Below, piece after piece: positions 33,412 through 42,677 of a stretch of 64,000 nucleotides of DNA (positions are counted from its first letter, which is position 1; every line of letters begins with the position of its first letter). The translations under genes were made by a program, and so were the position numbers. The notes below the pieces were generated by a model. It searched no databases and was not told the origin of the DNA. It saw nothing but the letters and a program-made list of their open reading frames with translations. Source of the stretch: Hymenobacter metallilatus (GTDB taxonomy: Bacteria; Bacteroidota; Bacteroidia; Cytophagales; Hymenobacteraceae); NCBI RefSeq assembly GCF_003944705.1, contig NZ_RWIS01000011.1, forward strand, positions 1 to 64,000. Reading direction: 5' to 3'.

Positions 33412-33555
33412 TTATGTCAATATTTAGATTACGCTTACTCTAGTTCTAACGCCTTATGTATGATGCTAGGCGGTCAGGAATGAGTAGCTGGTACAAGTAA
33501 GTTCGAATCGGCGCTACAACAATTACCACTCAACATATTTGCTGTTATCAAGCTA

Positions 33556-33968
33556 CTACCCATGTCTTCTTGAACTGGGTTCTTCCCCTTTGGTAAGTCG
33601 ATAGGGTCTTTTGGTCGCTTGAGTCTTTGGTCTAATTAAGACATCCAGTCCCGAAACAATTACAAACTGCTCTGGTGCTATCGGAAGATAACATACTTCC
33701 ACTTTCTGGCCTTTTCTGAGTTCATTCACAGGGTTTTTGCGGACGAGGTAAAGGTTACAACTTGCCCGTTCTGAATTTTAAAGCGCACAGTAGGTAAGCG
33801 GTAGAGTAGGTCTAATCCATAGAAGTCCAGATCTATCACCTCTCCCTGCGTGCGTACGCCTCGCCTCAGAATCTCTATTCTGCTGTATTGCCCCCTATTC
33901 AAGAAAATAAGTACTACAATGATGCTGACTACTATAGTAGAGAATAAGATGAATACTGTGTCGAACAT
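33556..33968 (-). pseudogene. Frameshifted DUF3592 gene (second copy)
   Basis: The first 80 codons (to 33726) encode a membrane helix (about 5-23) and the first half of a DUF3592 domain and then stop directly after 'VTFTSSAKTL'. In another phase the sequence continues without stop to 33556: 'RKNPVNELRKGQKVEVCYLP', then 'IAPEQFVIVSGLDVLIRP', which is the missing 'KG..VEV.Y.P..P' half of the domain. One base gained or lost near 33740 (within CGCAAAAACCC) explains it. It is either a real pseudogene or a sequencing error in an A run. Confidence 0.78.
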
Positions 33969-34079
33969 ACCTGAAAGAGGTGGGCGTATTCCTATTGTAA
34001 CTCTATACTACTAAGACCCTGTCCAGCATCTATAGTAGATAGTATGCGCTAAGCGCGAGCGAATAAATAATCATATCCT

Positions 34080-34514
34080 TTATATATAGCCACTCAAAAG
34101 TATCCATATAGAGTACATGATAAGTCCCAAGCCAATAAGCATGAATACTATAGGTCCTAAACTATTGGGTGATGAGCCGACGATAAACTCCTCCGGATCA
34201 GCAGGATTATAAATTACGTCAATTGACTCTCCTTCAGAATAACGTTTCTCTAGATCATCAAGTAAGCTGATGTAGCTTTTCGAAATCCAGCGTTTGTCAG
34301 CGGTAATAAATCGAATAGAGTGATGATAGATGCCATTATCACCAAAAATCTTTAGCCAAGAATCGTCGATAACACCGTTAACAATGCCTGTAGCTAGTTT
34401 GCCGTTTCGAGTTAGACGCTGATATTTATTGCGCAACGTGTTACCGGACAGTAAGCATGCGGCTCCTAGAGCAAACCACATGAATACTTGAAGTTCAAGG
34501 CTCATATCAAACAT
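34080..34514 (-). CDS. DUF3592 membrane protein (third copy)
   Basis: A 144-residue protein with membrane helices at both ends (about 8-25 and 120-141). The central part fits DUF3592: 'GKLATGIVNGVIDDSWLK', 'HSIRFITADKRWISKSYISL' and 'YSEGESIDVIYNPADPEEF' (about 90-108). Its stop is 565 bases from the next copy's start and it begins three bases after the big ATPase gene's stop on the same strand, so read-through from the stress module is possible. The codon use is AT-richer than the ATPase. It is distinct in sequence from the two neighbouring copies, so the three genes diverged long ago or came from different sources. Confidence 0.8.
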   Translation of the reverse strand: MFDMSLELQVFMWFALGAACLLSGNTLRNKYQRLTRNGKLATGIVNGVIDDSWLKIFGDNGIYHHSIRFITADKRWISKSYISLLDDLEKRYSEGESIDVIYNPADPEEFIVGSSPNSLGPIVFMLIGLGLIMYSIWILLSGYI

Positions 34515-34517
34515 AGA

Positions 34518-37500
34518 TTACTCCCGCTTCAGCGCCTCCCGAATCCCACTCAACCCGCCGGCAATGCTTTCCAGTTTCTCCAGCATCTGCAGGAGCTGGC
34601 CGTTGCCGGAGTGGTGGAGGTTGTCGAGGTAGGTTTGCTTGATTTGCTGCCAGCGGGCGGCTTGCTCGGGCGTGAGCCAGCCGAGCAGCTCGCGCAGCTT
34701 GAGCAGGTTGGCTTCGGTGGCGCTGGTCAGGGTTTGGGCTTCGCTTTCGTAGTGGGCCGCCAGCAGGTCGGTTATTTCCTGGTCGTTCATCACGGGGCGG
34801 ACTTTCTCGGCCAGCTTATTCATGTTGCGGTAGGAGCCCTGCAGCTTGAACGGCGGCTCAGTACGGTAGGCGTCGGCCTGGGCAGCAGAGGCAATGTAGG
34901 CGGCATTTACCCGGGCCACTACGTCGCGCAGGCGCAGCAGCTTTTGCAGCACGGCCACGTACTCGCTGAGCTCCTCGGGCGAGTGGTTGCCCTCGAAGCT
35001 GAGGCCGTCCTGCTGGCCGGTTTCAGCGAGGCGGATGAGGGCGGGCACGTCCTGGGGGCTTTGGGTGGCGAGGCGGGCCAGACTGGCGTTGCTGGTGAGG
35101 GCGTTTTCGAGGTAGGAGAGGCGGAAAGCGTCTTCGGAGCCGGCCGTGAGGATGTCGCCGAGGTTGTAGATGTCGGCGCGGTTGGCCAGCATGTCGGGCA
35201 GCTGGAATACGTCGCCGCTTTCGGTGTAGGGGTTGCCGGCCATCACCACGGCCACCTTGCGGCCCCGGAAGTCATAGGTGCGGGGGCGGCCCTGGTACAC
35301 GCCCTCAATCTTGCGCTGGGCGTCGCAGAGCGAGATGAACTTCTGCAGAAACTCGGGGTTGCAGTGCTGGATGTCGTCCACGTAAATCATCACGTTGTCG
35401 CCCATCTCGAAGGCCAGGTTTAGCTTCTCCAGCTCCTGCCGCGCCCCGGCGTTGGGGGCCTGGGCGGGGTCTACGCTGGTCACGGCGTGCCCGATGGCCG
35501 GCCCGTTGATCTTCATGAAGATGAGCCCCAGCCGATTCGCCACATACTCCATGAGGGTGGTTTTGCCGTAGCCGGGCGGCGAAATGAGCAGCAGCAACCC
35601 CATCAGGTCGGTGCGCTTGCCCTCGCCGGCCGTGCCGATCTGCTTGGCCAGGTTGGCTCCAATCAACGGCAAATATACCTTGTCAATCAGCTGGTTGCGC
35701 ACGAACGACGTGAGCACCCGGGGCCGGAGATCCTCCAGCCGCAACTCCTCGGCCGCCCGCGCCAGCAGCTGCTTCTTCACCTCCTGAAACTGTTCGTACT
35801 GCGCCACCGTGGCGCGGTCGTAGTGCAACAGCCGACGGCGGAACTCGGGGAAGTTGAGCTGGTAGGTCCGGTCGTTGATGATGCGCGGGTGGGTGCCCTG
35901 GAAGCCTGCGAGGGTTTCGGTGGTGGGGGTGTGCACCACGCGGGCGGAGTCGTAGGTTTGGGTGAGTAGGAGGACGGCGGCTTCGAGGACCCCACCCCCC
36001 CGGCCCCCCTCTCCAGGGGGAGAGGGGGGAGCCTGACGATTGACATCGTTGGATGACTCTTGTAGTTGGGTTTGAGTTAGGCCAGCACCGTTATTTATCG
36101 ACTGGCTCCCCCTCTCCCCCTGGAGAGGGGGCCGGGGGGTGAGGCAACTCTGCACCCACTGCCGCACCAGCTGGAACTGCGCTACGGGCTGCTCCTGGAG
36201 CTGCTGGATGGACTGCTGGAACAGGTCGGTGGCGCGGCGCTCCTGGAGCTGTTTTTCGAATTGGTGGTAGAGGTCGGCGGCTTCCTGGGAGATGATGAAG
36301 GTGCCGGTGTGGGTCAGCTCGTGGAAGAGGTAGTCGCCAGCTTCCTGCACCTGATCGGGGGTGAAGAGGCCGGTTTGGGCGGCGAAGGTCTCGACGGCGG
36401 CTTGCAGCTCAGCTTTCAGCTGGTCGAACTCCTGAGAATCGGGGAAGACCTGCAGCAGCACTCCGATGCCCTGTAGCTGCCGCTCCCAGTGGGCGCGTTG
36501 GTCGGGGTCGGCGAAGCGCAGCCAGTAGAGCGCCGCGGCGGCGCGGGTATCTGCGGGGTAGCGGAGTAAGTCTGCTGTGCGGGTGAGGCGCACCAGGGCC
36601 GTGAGCAGCAGGGTAGCGTCATGGTCGTGGACGCCTTTGAGGTAGCCTTCCTGGTAGCGGGCGGCCATAAACTGCTGCACGTAGGTTAGCAGCTCGGCGG
36701 GGCCGAGGTGGGTTAGCTCGGGCACCGACAGCACGGCGGGGCGGCCGGCCTCGGGGTTGGCGGGCGCAGGGTGGTGGGCGGCCTTCAGAATGCGCCAGGC
36801 CAGAAACTCGGCCCGGTACACGTCCTGGTTTTCCGACACCACAGTTTGCTCCCACACGGGCCGGGAAGCCAGCAGGGCGGAGTCGGTTATCTTCTGGAAG
36901 AAGTTGGTGCCGGTGAGGTGGTAGTGCAGGTCACCGTCACGCAGTACCACGGTTAGCTCCAGCGGTTGGGTGTTCACCGTGAAGGCGTGGGAGCCGAAGC
37001 GCAGGGTCTGGCCGCCGTCGGCGAAGAGGTCAGCCCGGTCGCGGAGCTGGCGCACGGCGTCTTCGCGCAGGGTTTTCAGCCGGCTCTGCACGTCGTCCGA
37101 TTTCACCGAGTCGCCGAGGTTGAGCAACTCCTGAGCGGTCTGGCGTACCTTCTCCACCATTACGTCGGCGGCAAAGTAGCCGTTGATGTCGGCCACCGAT
37201 TCGAGGCGGCTGACGCGGCTCTGCACCGCTTTCAGCAGCCGCTCGGCGCTTTGCAGCAAGGCCGTGGCGCGCTGGTTGCGGGCCGCCACCAGGGCGGTTT
37301 TCTTTGATTCAAACGCCTCTATTACCTGCTCGCGGCGGGTGGTGAGCTGCTCAATGAACTGGTCGAAGTCGGGGAACTTGCCTTCCAGCTCCTCCAGCTG
37401 CACCATCAGCTTGGTCAGGTACTCGTCGCACTTGGCGGGAGTGTCCGAGAGGTCGAGGTAGTTGGTGAGGGCCTGTTCCAGCAGCTTCAGCTGGGCCGTA

Positions 37501-39524
37501 AATTCGGCCTGGGCCTCGGTGCCGGCCAGGGCCTGCCGCCGCCGCTTCAGCGCCGCCCGAATCTGGTTGAAGCGGGCGTACACCGTCGAGATGTTGTCGA
37601 TGATGGCCGTGGTCTGGGTGGGGTCGGGGATGGGCAGGTTGCTGACTACCTCAATCAGCAGCTCCAGCTCCTGGGCCACGGCGGCGGTTTCCTGCTCGCG
37701 CTGGTCGGCTTCCACGGTTTTCTGCACCTGCTCCACGCCGTCGGCAATAGCCTGCACGCGCTGAGAGTAGGGCAGGAGGGCATCGGGCCGAAGCAGGAAA
37801 TCCACGGTTTGCAGCGCCACTTCCTTGCTCAGGGCTTCGAGGTCAGCGGCGTGCTTTTCCACGGCCGGCAGCTCTACGTAGCGCAGCTCCTTGAGCGAAA
37901 TCACCTCGCCCCGCACTCCGCGCAATTCGCCCAGCAACTGCACGAACTCCGTGACGGAATCGGGCGCCGAGCGGCGGATGCGGCCGGTCAGCTCCTCGGC
38001 TTTCTGGAACACGGTGGCCGTTTGCTGGGCGGTGTTCTTGCGGAGGCTCTGCACCTTCTCAAACTCCTCCACCGCCGCCGTGGCCGTCTGCCGGATTTCG
38101 GCCAGCGGCTCGGCCAGGGCCTGGGCGGCGGGCTCGCGCAGCCAGTGGTAGGCGTCGGTGAGGGCGGTGGTCTGGCGGATCAGGTCGAGGTAGAGGCCGG
38201 CGTAGCTGTCGTCTTTGCCGGCGAGGGTCAGCACCTCCTGCACCTCGCTCATAGCCCGCACTATCTCCTTGTTACCCAGCTTGTAGAGGTAGGAGTCGGA
38301 GGTGACGGGCAGCTGGAAATCGGGGGCGGTGTAGGGCGTCTGCCAGATCTGCACGGCGTGGTGCTTCTTAGGCTCGTCGTCGGCCCGGAAGTAGCACAGC
38401 TCCCCGTTCTCAAACAGCGCGTAGCCGTGGCACACAATGGGGTTGTCCACGCGCTGAGCAATGCGGTTGTAGCTCAGCAGCAGGTAGGTGCCGTGGTCCT
38501 TGTTGAAGAACACGTACAGGAAATCCTCCCCGTTCGGCGACACTACGCGCTTCTCAAACAGCATGTCGCGCAGGCCGTTGTCGAACAGCTTATTGTCGCC
38601 GGTTTGCAGGTAGAAGCCGTGCGGAAAAATCAGGCCCTGACCGTCGGGCAGCAGCACGCAGGCATCGGCCAGGGCATCGAGGCGCTGGGCGGTTTTGAGC
38701 TTGTGGTTGAAGATAAAGTAGCGGTACTGCTGCTCCTGGTAGGGGCGGATCTTCAGCAGAATCAGGTTGCCCACCACCGCAAAGTAGATTTCCGAGTCGT
38801 CGAGGGTCTGGTCCTTGTCGTCTACCGGCTCGGCCAGAATGCCCTGGCCGGTGCTGGTATTATCCTCTACTTTGATGGTCAGGTCGCCGCCCACGGTTTC
38901 CACAAACACCTTTTCCTCGATGCTGATGTGGGGGTGTTTGCCGCCACGCTGCATGTCGCGGGTGGCGCGCTTCCACTGAAACTCATGCTGGGGCGGGAAG
39001 GTGTACTCGTGGTCGGAGCGGTTGTCCAGGTAGGTGAGCGTGTCGCCCTGCAGCAGCCACTTAAACGTCTTTACATCCGAAGCACTCTTACCCACCCGAA
39101 ACACCATGAACAGGTGCACGCCAATGACGGCGAACTTCACGAACTGGGTGTTCTTGTAGTAGCGGTACAGGTTACGGAACTCCTCCAGAAACTGCGGGTG
39201 CTGCAGCAGCTCCAGGCCCAGCGGCCGGAAGTCGTGCTCCTGGTACTCGTACACCCCAAACACGTCGGCCAGGTCCGGCTCGGCCTTCAGCCCCAGCACC
39301 ACATTATACCCAAAGATGAACCGCTGCCCCACCGGCACCATATCCCAGGGCACGCAGTTGTTTTCGGTGGTAATGCGGCCCGTGCCAATTAGGCGGGTAT
39401 CCACGGCCCCGAACACCTGCTTACGCTCGGTATTCAGCTTATCGAGGCGCTGGCGCAGGTCGGTGCTGCTTTTGAGCAGGCGGTTGCGCAGGATTTCGTA
39501 GGTGCCGGTTTCGAGTTGGTTCAT
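34518..39524 (-). CDS. DUF3686 AAA+ ATPase ('DNA repair ATPase')
   Basis: A very large 1668-residue cytoplasmic protein of the DUF3686-containing ATPase family. The N-terminal ~450 residues form a beta-rich region of unknown role, residues ~450-900 hold long coiled coils, and a C-terminal AAA+ module follows: Walker A 'SPPGYGKTTLMEYVANRLGL' (about 1315) and Walker B 'NVMIYVDDIQHCNPEFLQKF' (about 1380), then 'VVMAGNPYTESGD'. 'DNA repair' comes from annotation, not proof. Flotillin, PspA and NfeD-like neighbours point to a membrane-stress or vesicle-remodelling ATPase. The start is ATG 39524 (MNQLETGTYE); the longer frame to 39608 translates a repeat. Residues about 1128-1178 come from an inserted palindromic element. 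Confidence 0.82.
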   Translation of the reverse strand: MNQLETGTYEILRNRLLKSSTDLRQRLDKLNTERKQVFGAVDTRLIGTGRITTENNCVPWDMVPVGQRFIFGYNVVLGLKAEPDLADVFGVYEYQEHDFRPLGLELLQHPQFLEEFRNLYRYYKNTQFVKFAVIGVHLFMVFRVGKSASDVKTFKWLLQGDTLTYLDNRSDHEYTFPPQHEFQWKRATRDMQRGGKHPHISIEEKVFVETVGGDLTIKVEDNTSTGQGILAEPVDDKDQTLDDSEIYFAVVGNLILLKIRPYQEQQYRYFIFNHKLKTAQRLDALADACVLLPDGQGLIFPHGFYLQTGDNKLFDNGLRDMLFEKRVVSPNGEDFLYVFFNKDHGTYLLLSYNRIAQRVDNPIVCHGYALFENGELCYFRADDEPKKHHAVQIWQTPYTAPDFQLPVTSDSYLYKLGNKEIVRAMSEVQEVLTLAGKDDSYAGLYLDLIRQTTALTDAYHWLREPAAQALAEPLAEIRQTATAAVEEFEKVQSLRKNTAQQTATVFQKAEELTGRIRRSAPDSVTEFVQLLGELRGVRGEVISLKELRYVELPAVEKHAADLEALSKEVALQTVDFLLRPDALLPYSQRVQAIADGVEQVQKTVEADQREQETAAVAQELELLIEVVSNLPIPDPTQTTAIIDNISTVYARFNQIRAALKRRRQALAGTEAQAEFTAQLKLLEQALTNYLDLSDTPAKCDEYLTKLMVQLEELEGKFPDFDQFIEQLTTRREQVIEAFESKKTALVAARNQRATALLQSAERLLKAVQSRVSRLESVADINGYFAADVMVEKVRQTAQELLNLGDSVKSDDVQSRLKTLREDAVRQLRDRADLFADGGQTLRFGSHAFTVNTQPLELTVVLRDGDLHYHLTGTNFFQKITDSALLASRPVWEQTVVSENQDVYRAEFLAWRILKAAHHPAPANPEAGRPAVLSVPELTHLGPAELLTYVQQFMAARYQEGYLKGVHDHDATLLLTALVRLTRTADLLRYPADTRAAAALYWLRFADPDQRAHWERQLQGIGVLLQVFPDSQEFDQLKAELQAAVETFAAQTGLFTPDQVQEAGDYLFHELTHTGTFIISQEAADLYHQFEKQLQERRATDLFQQSIQQLQEQPVAQFQLVRQWVQSCLTPRPPLQGERGSQSINNGAGLTQTQLQESSNDVNRQAPPSPPGEGGRGGGVLEAAVLLLTQTYDSARVVHTPTTETLAGFQGTHPRIINDRTYQLNFPEFRRRLLHYDRATVAQYEQFQEVKKQLLARAAEELRLEDLRPRVLTSFVRNQLIDKVYLPLIGANLAKQIGTAGEGKRTDLMGLLLLISPPGYGKTTLMEYVANRLGLIFMKINGPAIGHAVTSVDPAQAPNAGARQELEKLNLAFEMGDNVMIYVDDIQHCNPEFLQKFISLCDAQRKIEGVYQGRPRTYDFRGRKVAVVMAGNPYTESGDVFQLPDMLANRADIYNLGDILTAGSEDAFRLSYLENALTSNASLARLATQSPQDVPALIRLAETGQQDGLSFEGNHSPEELSEYVAVLQKLLRLRDVVARVNAAYIASAAQADAYRTEPPFKLQGSYRNMNKLAEKVRPVMNDQEITDLLAAHYESEAQTLTSATEANLLKLRELLGWLTPEQAARWQQIKQTYLDNLHHSGNGQLLQMLEKLESIAGGLSGIREALKRE
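35988..36146. repeat. Palindromic element inserted in the ATPase gene
   Basis: Two inverted copies of the GC-rich repeat (CACCCCCCGGCCCCCTCTCC type and its complement), about 110 bases apart, lie inside the coding sequence. They add about 51 codons in frame and encode LTPRPPLQGERGS and APPSPPGEGGRGG. The same repeat stands free at 39531-39572 and 40016-40292. Confidence 0.85.
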
Positions 39525-39530
39525 GGGGGG

Positions 39531-39572
39531 GGGCCGCCCCCCGGCCCCCTCCCCTCCGGGAGAGGGGGAGCC
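39531..39572. repeat. GC-rich palindromic repeat, CCCCCGGCCCCCTCCC type
   Basis: CCGCCCCCCGGCCCCCTCCCCTCC with GGGAGAGGGGGAGCC in the opposite sense. It lies directly upstream of the ATPase start, so the 28-codon extension of that gene is repeat-derived. Confidence 0.8.
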
Positions 39573-39617
39573 ACGGCGGCGCGGATGATTTAGGTTGTTG
39601 TTGGGCAAGCTGCTGGG

Positions 39618-40004
39618 TTAGCCTTGGGAAGCTGGGAGCAGTAGTTGTAGGTGCTCCCGAATGGTTTGGAGTACCTGGGGCGTGTTGCGCAGTACTTGCT
39701 CGTTGGTGAAGCGCAGCACTAAAAATCCGGCTTCCTGCAAATCATGCGTACGGCCTCCGTCGTATTCGACCTGGCTGGCGTCGGCGTGGATGCTGCCATC
39801 AACCTCAATAATCAGCCAAGCCTCCAGACACACGAAATCAACGATGAACTGTTGAATAGCGTGCTGACGGCGAAACCGGATGCCAAACTTGTGGTTGCGC
39901 AGCACTTGCCAGAGGTGGCTTTCGGCTTCGGTAGGCTGCTGGCGGTTGGCTCGGGCGTAGTCTTTCAGGTGTTTTTTCCAGCGGACGGCATCAGTAGTAT
40001 ACAT
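39618..40004 (-). CDS. DUF559 endonuclease-like protein
   Basis: A 128-residue protein of the DUF559 family, a small PD-(D/E)XK-like endonuclease fold related to Vsr repair nucleases. Seen: 'RQQPTEAESHLWQVLRNHKF' (about 19-38), 'FRRQHAIQQFIVDFVCLEAW' (about 41-60), then 'LIIEVDGSIH' (about 61-70; the E-x-D pair) and 'LRFTNEQVLRNTPQVLQTI'. Relatives are often near restriction-modification or repeats; no methylase is here. ATG 40004 is chosen; the frame continues to 40175 through a GC-rich repeat ('RQAPPLPEERGPGGE'), which may fuse to the gene in this strain. Confidence 0.82.
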   Translation of the reverse strand: MYTTDAVRWKKHLKDYARANRQQPTEAESHLWQVLRNHKFGIRFRRQHAIQQFIVDFVCLEAWLIIEVDGSIHADASQVEYDGGRTHDLQEAGFLVLRFTNEQVLRNTPQVLQTIREHLQLLLPASQG

Positions 40005-40015
40005 GCGGTAGTGGA

Positions 40016-40292
40016 CCTCACCCCCCGGCCCCCTCTCCTCGGGGAGAGGGGGAGCCTGACGATTTTTGTCGTCTGCGTTATTCTCGGTGTTTGAATCCAA
40101 AATGGCATCGGTATCAGGCGTGCTCATAGCTGAAATACAGATAGCGTAAATGACTCCAACCAAATCCACTCTCACATAAAAATTGTCAGGCTCCCCCTCT
40201 CCCCGAGGAGAGGGGGCCGGGGGGTGAGGTCCACTACCGCGCCACCGTGGCTACCCCTCTCCCGGAGGAGAGGGGGCCGGGGGGTGAGGTTA
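40016..40292. repeat. Three GC-rich palindromic repeats
   Basis: Copies at about 40016-40060, 40185-40232 and 40251-40292 of the CCCCCCGGCCCCCTCTCC type, the second and third in the opposite sense to the first. They separate the DUF559 gene from the flotillin gene. The last one touches the flotillin stop codon. A short frame (40172-40372) translates them as 'LTPRPPLLRERGS'. Confidence 0.85.
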
Positions 40293-42449
40293 CAACGTCC
40301 CCACCTTCTTCTCCCCAATCCCCAGCACCTGCGCCGTGCCCGCCAGCTGCGTGATAGTGGCGCGGGTGGCATCGTCGCCGGCTTTGTTGAGCATTTTGAG
40401 CAGCAGAGCCGATATGCTCAGGTTTTTGACTTCCTCCGCGCTCAGGCCGAACTGGTCTACGAAGCGGCGGAGGTTGGTTTTGAAGTCGCCGCCCCCGTCG
40501 GTTGAGAAAAAGGCGTCCTTCACGGTGCCCAGCACCTCGGAGTTGTGCACCGTGCGGTCCACCATCTTGCCCTTGGTGATGGAGCCGATGATCTGGTCGA
40601 AGAACATGGTTTCCCCGCCCACTATGTCGATTTTGGCGGCTTTGAGAGCCTCGCCAATCACCTCGGCCTGGCTGGCGGCAATGTCCTTCTGAATGTTGAT
40701 CTGGGCCAGTTCCACCGACTTGTCCTTGTCCAGGCGCAGCTTGAACTCCTCGTGGTCTTTGCCCACGCCGTCGAGCTTTTTCATGGCGTCGGCCTTGGCT
40801 TCAATGCCCTTGGCTTCCACCGCGAATTTCTGCTCCGATACGGCGGCTTCGGCCAAGCCTTTCTTCTGGTCGGCGTCGGCTTTGGCCTGAATGATGTCGG
40901 CGTCGGCCAGGCCTTTTTCGCGGTTGATTCTGGCCGCTACCATTCCCAGCTTCTCGTCGGCTTCGGCCTGGGCGCCGGCTTTGGCCTGAATGGCCTGGGC
41001 CTCGGCGGTGGCGGTGAGTTGGAGCACAGTGGCCTGGGTTTCGCCTTCCTTCTGGCGGGCGGTGGCTTTGGCCTGCATCACCTGGGCCTCGGCCAGGCCC
41101 ACGGCGGCAGCTTTCGACGCCTCGGCTTCGGCCAGGGTCCGGATGGCTTGGGCCCGGAACTCCGACGCGGCCTTTTCAGCTTCGGCATCAATGAGCACCT
41201 GCTTGGCCCGGAACTCGGCCGCCTGCTTTTCCATGTCGGCGTTACCGACCAGGGCCACCGTGGCGGCTTCGGCCTGCTGCTTAGCAGCCGTCAGGGCTAC
41301 CAGCTTTTCCCGGTCGGCTTGGGCCTGGGCGCGGGTGTCTTTGATTTTTTCCTCTTCCTGCACCGTGGCTTTCTCCACCGTAATTCTTTCGCGGATAATC
41401 GTCTGGATGTTCTTTTTCTCTTCTTCCAGGGCTTTTTCCTTCTCAATCTGGGCCAGGGCTACAATCCGCTCCCGCTCGTTGGCTTCCAGGGCTTTGGCCT
41501 GGGCTACGCGCTCAGTTTCCACGGCGTCGGTGCGCTGCTTATTACGCTCGGCCACCAGCACCTGCCGGTCCCGGTTCTGCTCGGCAATGCGCACTTCCTC
41601 CTCGGTGGCAATGCGAGCTTTTTCCCCTTTAAGGCGCTCTTCCTGCATCACCTTCTCCGTCTCGGCCAGCTCCCGCGACTTAATGTTGGCAATTTCGCGC
41701 TTCTGCTTTTCCTGGTTTTCAATCAGCTGCTTTTCCAGCTGTAGAATAGTTTCCTGGGCCTCTACGTCCTGCTTCTTGATGGTTTTCTGCTGCTCCCGCT
41801 GAATGGAGTTGGCCTGAATTTTCTGCTCCGAAGTCAGAGCAATAATCTTCTTGATGCCCTCGGCGTCGAGGATATTGTCCTGGTTGAGCGCCGTGAGCGG
41901 GGTTTGCTCCAGGTAGTCGATGGCGCAATCGTCGAGCACGTAACCGTTGAGGTCGGTGCCGATGATGCGCAGGATTTCCTGTTTGAACTGCTCACGGGAG
42001 TTGTACAGCTCAATGAAATCGAAGTGCTTGCCCACGGTTTTCAGGGCTTCCGAAAACTTGGCATCGAAGAGGTTTTCCAGAGCCGCCGGGTCGGAGGCGC
42101 GGTGGGCCCCAATGCTTTGGGCTACGTTCAGCACGTCGTCGTGGGTTTTGTTGACGCGCACGAAGAAGTTCACCTTCACGTCGGCCCGCATGTTGTCCTT
42201 GCACACCAGCCCCTCGGAGCCGGCGCGGGCTATAACAATGGTTTTCAGCTTGATGTCCATCACCTCCAGCTTGTGGAGCACCGGTACCACAAAAATGCCG
42301 CTGAACGACACCTGCGTATCGCCCATACCGGTGCGCACCAGGGCCTCACCCTGCACGGCCTTCTGGTACATGCGCGCCACAATGGCAATAAAACCCAGCA
42401 ATAGGACGGCGACGATGACGATTACCGCCAGGGAAAGTTGTTCTAACAT
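40290..42449 (-). CDS. Flotillin-family (SPFH/band 7) membrane protein
   Basis: A 719-residue flotillin. A single membrane helix (about 6-27, 'LAVIVIVAVLLLGFIAIVAR') is followed by a band 7 (SPFH) domain (about 30-200, 'ALVRTGMGDTQVSFSGIFVV', 'FDAKFSEALKTVGKHF', 'LNGYVLDDCAIDYLEQTPL') and by a very long Ala/Glu/Lys-rich coiled coil (about 205-640) with repeated 'AEA.A' and 'QAKA.A' segments. Flotillins oligomerise into membrane microdomain scaffolds. It resembles E. coli YqiK. The start is ATG 42449 (MLEQLSLAVIV). It precedes the DUF559/ATPase genes and follows the OB-fold gene, a pairing seen in YqiJ/YqiK and YuaF/YuaG modules. Confidence 0.92.
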   Translation of the reverse strand: MLEQLSLAVIVIVAVLLLGFIAIVARMYQKAVQGEALVRTGMGDTQVSFSGIFVVPVLHKLEVMDIKLKTIVIARAGSEGLVCKDNMRADVKVNFFVRVNKTHDDVLNVAQSIGAHRASDPAALENLFDAKFSEALKTVGKHFDFIELYNSREQFKQEILRIIGTDLNGYVLDDCAIDYLEQTPLTALNQDNILDAEGIKKIIALTSEQKIQANSIQREQQKTIKKQDVEAQETILQLEKQLIENQEKQKREIANIKSRELAETEKVMQEERLKGEKARIATEEEVRIAEQNRDRQVLVAERNKQRTDAVETERVAQAKALEANERERIVALAQIEKEKALEEEKKNIQTIIRERITVEKATVQEEEKIKDTRAQAQADREKLVALTAAKQQAEAATVALVGNADMEKQAAEFRAKQVLIDAEAEKAASEFRAQAIRTLAEAEASKAAAVGLAEAQVMQAKATARQKEGETQATVLQLTATAEAQAIQAKAGAQAEADEKLGMVAARINREKGLADADIIQAKADADQKKGLAEAAVSEQKFAVEAKGIEAKADAMKKLDGVGKDHEEFKLRLDKDKSVELAQINIQKDIAASQAEVIGEALKAAKIDIVGGETMFFDQIIGSITKGKMVDRTVHNSEVLGTVKDAFFSTDGGGDFKTNLRRFVDQFGLSAEEVKNLSISALLLKMLNKAGDDATRATITQLAGTAQVLGIGEKKVGTL

Positions 42450-42552
42450 GGACGTAGAAAGTAGAAGTAATGGCAAATTGGGAGAGAAGAAGAGAAAAAT
42501 ACTGGTAGCTGCCGCGTTAGCAAAAGCAGGACAGTTGAGCCGATATCGGGTG

Positions 42553-42657
42553 ATGTAGAGACGCGACACTTCGCGTCGTGTCGTTGCTGATGTTGTTGAG
42601 CTGGCACTAGTCCGGTCGTTCAACGATGAGACGCAAAAGAGTCGCGCCTCTACACCA
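42553..42657. repeat. TGTAGAGACGCGACAC-family palindrome
   Basis: TGTAGAGACGCGACACTTCG at 42554 and the complementary GAGTCGCGCCTCTACA at about 42639 face each other around a 60-base centre. It lies between the flotillin start and the stop of the OB-fold gene and is one of several distinct repeat families here. Confidence 0.8.
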
Positions 42658-42677
42658 TGCATTGTCCTGAGCAGCGT

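Noticed and set aside
37809..39392. 527-codon plus-strand frame inside the ATPase gene
   Set aside because: It is antisense to the ATPase, full of His/Val/Gly shadow residues and without known motifs.
39525..39608. 28-codon N-terminal extension of the ATPase
   Set aside because: It translates a palindromic repeat (SPSPGGEGAGGRPPP), so the ATG at 39524 is preferred.
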